Shown here: positions 14,974 through 17,553 of the stretch, piece after piece
How the letters are laid out: every line of letters begins with the position of its first letter
Position numbering within the stretch: the stretch's first letter is position 1
Assembly (NCBI GenBank): GCA_002403175.1
Contig: DHHG01000106.1
Span: 1 to 17,553, forward strand
Reading direction: 5' to 3'
Length of the DNA stretch: 17,553 bases
Origin: Syntrophaceae bacterium UBA4778
GTDB taxonomy: Bacteria; Desulfobacterota; Syntrophia; Syntrophales; UBA4778
Made by a program: the position numbers and the translations under genes
Notes under the pieces: model-generated
Seen by the model: only the letters and a program-made list of their open reading frames with translations
The model's database searches: none
Told to the model about the DNA's origin: nothing

Positions 14974-16419
14974 TTGCTTTTTAAAACAGGTAAACACTGC
15001 TGTTTCCAATCTAAAATCATCCTTTTCTTAATCACACTTTTCACCCTGATTTCCTTTTCTCAGGCATGTTTTGGTCTAACATTAGAGGAGGAAAGCAAGG
15101 TCGGAAAGGATCTGTATGAAAAATTGGAAAAGAGCAATATCCTTTTAAAGGACACCCGAATCAATGAATATGTAACTCTGGTCGGAAATAAAGTTTTAAA
15201 TCAGACCCATCAGACTCTGTTTGAGTTCCAGTTTTCAATTATTGACAGTCAGGCCATCAATGCCTTCGCAACACCGGGCGGCTATGTTTATGTCAATAAG
15301 GGTTTGATCAATATTCTCGAAAATGAAAGTGAGCTTGCAGGAGTCCTAGCCCATGAAATCTCACATATCACGGCCAGACATATAGCACGGCAGATGGAAA
15401 AATCTCAAACACTGAATATGGCAACCCTCGCAGCAATTTTAGCTGGAGCCATTCTGGGAGGGGGCGGACAGGGAACGGAAGCTGTGCTGGGACTTTCGCT
15501 GGCCACAGCCACCACGCTTCAACTCAAATACAGCAGAGAAAATGAAGAAGAAGCGGATAGGCTGGGAATGACTGCCCTTACCGGTGCCGGTTATGATGCC
15601 AAGGGAATGCTGAATCTCTTAAAAATCATGAAAAATTTCGAATTCTATTCGAGCTCGATTCCTTCCTACTTTCTGACGCACCCGGGAACAGACGAACGCA
15701 TCCATTATATTGACGGCCTCCTTCAGACACGTTACAAATCCAAAGGTGCACGGAGCATTATAGGGGGATTGTCCAGGATTCAAACATTAATTCTGTTATC
15801 CGACAAGGAGAATATGGATTCGGCTCAAAAGCAATTTGAAAGCAAACTCAAAAAAAATCCCAATAATCTGGATGCAATTTACGGGATGGCCGTTATTCAA
15901 AGCAGACTTGGTAAAAAAGATGAATCGATCCGACTGTTCACAAAGGCGCAGCGACTCGCGCCTAACGATCTGGACGTCCTCAGAGGTATTGGCATGGACT
16001 ATTTTAATTCCGGCAATATGAACCAAGCCATTGTTTATCTCGAGCAGGCTCATAAAATCAATGATCGCGATGACGATACCATTCTCTATCTGGCCAGGGC
16101 AAATGAAGAGGTTGGAAATTTTACGCTGGCCTTAAACCTATATCAGGATTTACTTAAACTAAGACCGGACGACATGACACTTCACTATCACATCGGTATG
16201 AATTTGGGCAAAACTGGAAATCAGGGGGAATCACATTACCAATTTGCGCTGTTCAATAAGAAAAAGGAGAAACTGGATAGCGCGCTTTTTCATTTCAAAG
16301 AGGCATTGAAATATTTTCCCACCGGGAACGCAAGGTACTCAGAAATTCAGAAAGAAATTGAAAATCTCAAGCCCAAAAATAAAGCCTTTCCACCACACAA
16401 AAGGAAATTCGAATTTTGA
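14974..16419 (+). CDS. BepA/YfgC-like periplasmic M48 metalloprotease with TPR repeats
   Basis: 481 residues with TTG as start (GGAG 7 bp upstream; no in-frame ATG near). Residues 14-34 are a signal peptide. The M48 domain follows: NAFATPGGYVYVNKGLI (96-112), the zinc site HEISH at 127-131, and ExxxD at 191-195 in the SRENEEEADRLGM stretch supplying the third ligand. A hydrophobic Gly-rich stretch (AAILAGAILGGGG) lies between. Residues 280 to about 460 hold TPR-like helix pairs (such as NNLDAIYGMAVIQSRLGK and NDLDVLRGIGMDYFNSGN). E. coli BepA of the same layout helps assemble LptD and degrades misfolded outer-membrane proteins. A role in envelope quality control is likely. It overlaps the next gene by 4 bp. 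Confidence 0.93.
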   Translation: MLFKTGKHCCFQSKIILFLITLFTLISFSQACFGLTLEEESKVGKDLYEKLEKSNILLKDTRINEYVTLVGNKVLNQTHQTLFEFQFSIIDSQAINAFATPGGYVYVNKGLINILENESELAGVLAHEISHITARHIARQMEKSQTLNMATLAAILAGAILGGGGQGTEAVLGLSLATATTLQLKYSRENEEEADRLGMTALTGAGYDAKGMLNLLKIMKNFEFYSSSIPSYFLTHPGTDERIHYIDGLLQTRYKSKGARSIIGGLSRIQTLILLSDKENMDSAQKQFESKLKKNPNNLDAIYGMAVIQSRLGKKDESIRLFTKAQRLAPNDLDVLRGIGMDYFNSGNMNQAIVYLEQAHKINDRDDDTILYLARANEEVGNFTLALNLYQDLLKLRPDDMTLHYHIGMNLGKTGNQGESHYQFALFNKKKEKLDSALFHFKEALKYFPTGNARYSEIQKEIENLKPKNKAFPPHKRKFEF

Positions 16420-17553
16420 CAAAACGAATTCTCCTTATAAATCCCTGGATTCACGATTTTTCAGCCTTCGATCTCTGGATGAAACCTCTGGGATTGCTCT
16501 ATCTTGGTTCCATATTGAGAGAGAACGGATTTATCATCGACTTTATCAACTGTCTTGATCCGTACCACCCTGATTTAAAGAGCGAGCCTCAATTGAAATT
16601 ACCGAAACGCAAGTTCTCCGGTAAAGGCCACTTTCCAAGAGAATTGATTTCTAAACCCAGTCAACTCAGAGACGTTCGGAGGCGTTATTACAGATTCGGA
16701 ATATCTCCTAATTTATTTCATCGAATGCTCCTTGAAAAACCCAGGCCGGATCTGATCCTTATTACCTCGATGATGACCTACTGGTACCCTGGTCTGTTCG
16801 AGACAATAAAGATGATCCGCGAAGCATTCCCTGCCACCCCCCTTATTCTTGGCGGGAATTATCCATCTCTATGTGAAGATCACGCACGAACATATTCAGG
16901 AGCAGATGAAATAATAAAGGGCGAGGGAGAAGCTCAACTTGATTATCTCCTTGAAAAGTATTTAAATTGCCATCTTTCAAAGCCAGCCGACTCAATGGAG
17001 CTGGATAATCTACCCTATCCTGCTTTTGATCTGCTTCGTTACATCGATCAGGTTCCAATCATGACTTCCAGGGGATGTCCTTTCGATTGTACCTACTGCG
17101 CGTCCGGCATTCTCAATCCAGGCGGTTTTCGTACCAGAAATCCCATCAAAGTTGCGGATGAAATTGAATACTGGCATAAGCGATTTGGTGTTCGCCATTT
17201 TTCGTTTTACGATGATGCTTTACTGATGAATCCCGGTCAATCTATTATTCCTTTGCTAAAGGAAGTCATCCGCCGCGGGCTGGATTGCGAATACCATTGC
17301 CCCAACGGTCTTCATTTACGGGAAATTTCCTTTGAACTGGCAGATCTGATGTTCCGTGCCGGATTCAAAACACTTCGATTCGGATTTGAGACCGCCGATG
17401 CTGTGAGACAGACAACGATGGGAGACAAGGCCAATGGAGAGCACCTGAGAGAGGCGCTTCGATTTTTGACTTTAGCGGGTTTTGATCGCGGAAATATCGG
17501 GATTTATCTGCTCTGTGGGCTTCCCGGGCAGGAATATTCAGAGATATACAACA
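16416..17553 (+). CDS. Radical SAM protein with N-terminal cobalamin-binding-like domain, C-terminus cut off
   Basis: An open frame of 379 codons runs to the window edge. TTG 16416 lies inside the stop of the protease gene (TTTTGA) with AAGGA about 10 bp upstream. Residues 3-180 resemble the B12-binding Rossmann-like domain of class B radical SAM enzymes (RILLINP, MKPLGLLYLGSILRENG, PDLILITSMMTYWYPG, LILGGNYPSL), followed by DEIIKGEGEAQLDYLL. The radical SAM core begins with TSRGCPFDCTYCASG, where Cys221, Cys225 and Cys228 (CX3CX2C) bind the [4Fe-4S] cluster. HFSFYDDALLMN, LRFGFETAD and IGIYLLCGLPGQ then match successive strands of the core, and the last contains the GxP-type SAM motif. Reaction and substrate are not readable from this; it may be a methyltransferase-like or methylthiotransferase-like enzyme. 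Tight coupling to the protease is notable. Confidence 0.88.
   Translation, partial: MTKRILLINPWIHDFSAFDLWMKPLGLLYLGSILRENGFIIDFINCLDPYHPDLKSEPQLKLPKRKFSGKGHFPRELISKPSQLRDVRRRYYRFGISPNLFHRMLLEKPRPDLILITSMMTYWYPGLFETIKMIREAFPATPLILGGNYPSLCEDHARTYSGADEIIKGEGEAQLDYLLEKYLNCHLSKPADSMELDNLPYPAFDLLRYIDQVPIMTSRGCPFDCTYCASGILNPGGFRTRNPIKVADEIEYWHKRFGVRHFSFYDDALLMNPGQSIIPLLKEVIRRGLDCEYHCPNGLHLREISFELADLMFRAGFKTLRFGFETADAVRQTTMGDKANGEHLREALRFLTLAGFDRGNIGIYLLCGLPGQEYSEIYN

Overview
The window looks like chromosomal DNA of a Gram-negative, probably strict or facultative anaerobe, most likely of the Desulfobacterota (former Deltaproteobacteria). This is inferred from the gene content: an NAD-linked PyrD/PyrK dihydroorotate dehydrogenase, a cmk-rpsA-sppA operon, a reduced mannose-family PTS, an exopolysaccharide export operon and a periplasmic BepA-like protease. 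Base composition is moderately AT-rich by eye. I see no tRNA, rRNA, CRISPR array, insertion sequence or phage gene.

Left part (1-3418, all minus strand): a regulator with a CsgD-like layout (degenerate receiver plus LuxR helix-turn-helix) is followed by three exopolysaccharide export genes. These are a short OPX (Wza-like) periplasmic protein that stops after its SLBB domain, an outer-membrane beta-barrel, and a Wzz/GumC chain-length protein that runs off the left edge. A Wza-like protein without its own outer-membrane barrel next to a beta-barrel protein suggests a split outer-membrane exit channel. Next comes an AT-rich spacer of about 700 bp (3419-4129), which may hold one small membrane protein gene.

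Middle part: polX (plus strand, 4130-5860) ends 4 bp from the convergent pyrD. Reading on the minus strand from 9865, the genes are PTS EIIA, EIIB and EIIC (no EIID), rimI, pyrK and pyrD; from EIIC onward they are nearly contiguous or overlapping. Upstream of EIIA is a 400-bp AT-rich spacer with a 15-bp dyad, two tandem DnaA-box sequences and a good sigma70 promoter. That promoter points the other way, into a 94-residue protein made of a Cys-rich N-terminus and an isolated sigma70 region 4.2. This is the most unusual gene in the window.

Right part: the small sigma-like gene converges (2 bp) with a minus-strand operon read as cmk, rpsA (six S1 domains), sppA, then a crotonase-family gene lacking one of the two catalytic Glu residues. 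Divergent from cmk, with its own promoter, is a BepA-like M48 metalloprotease with TPRs. It overlaps by 4 bp a TTG-started radical SAM protein that runs off the right edge.
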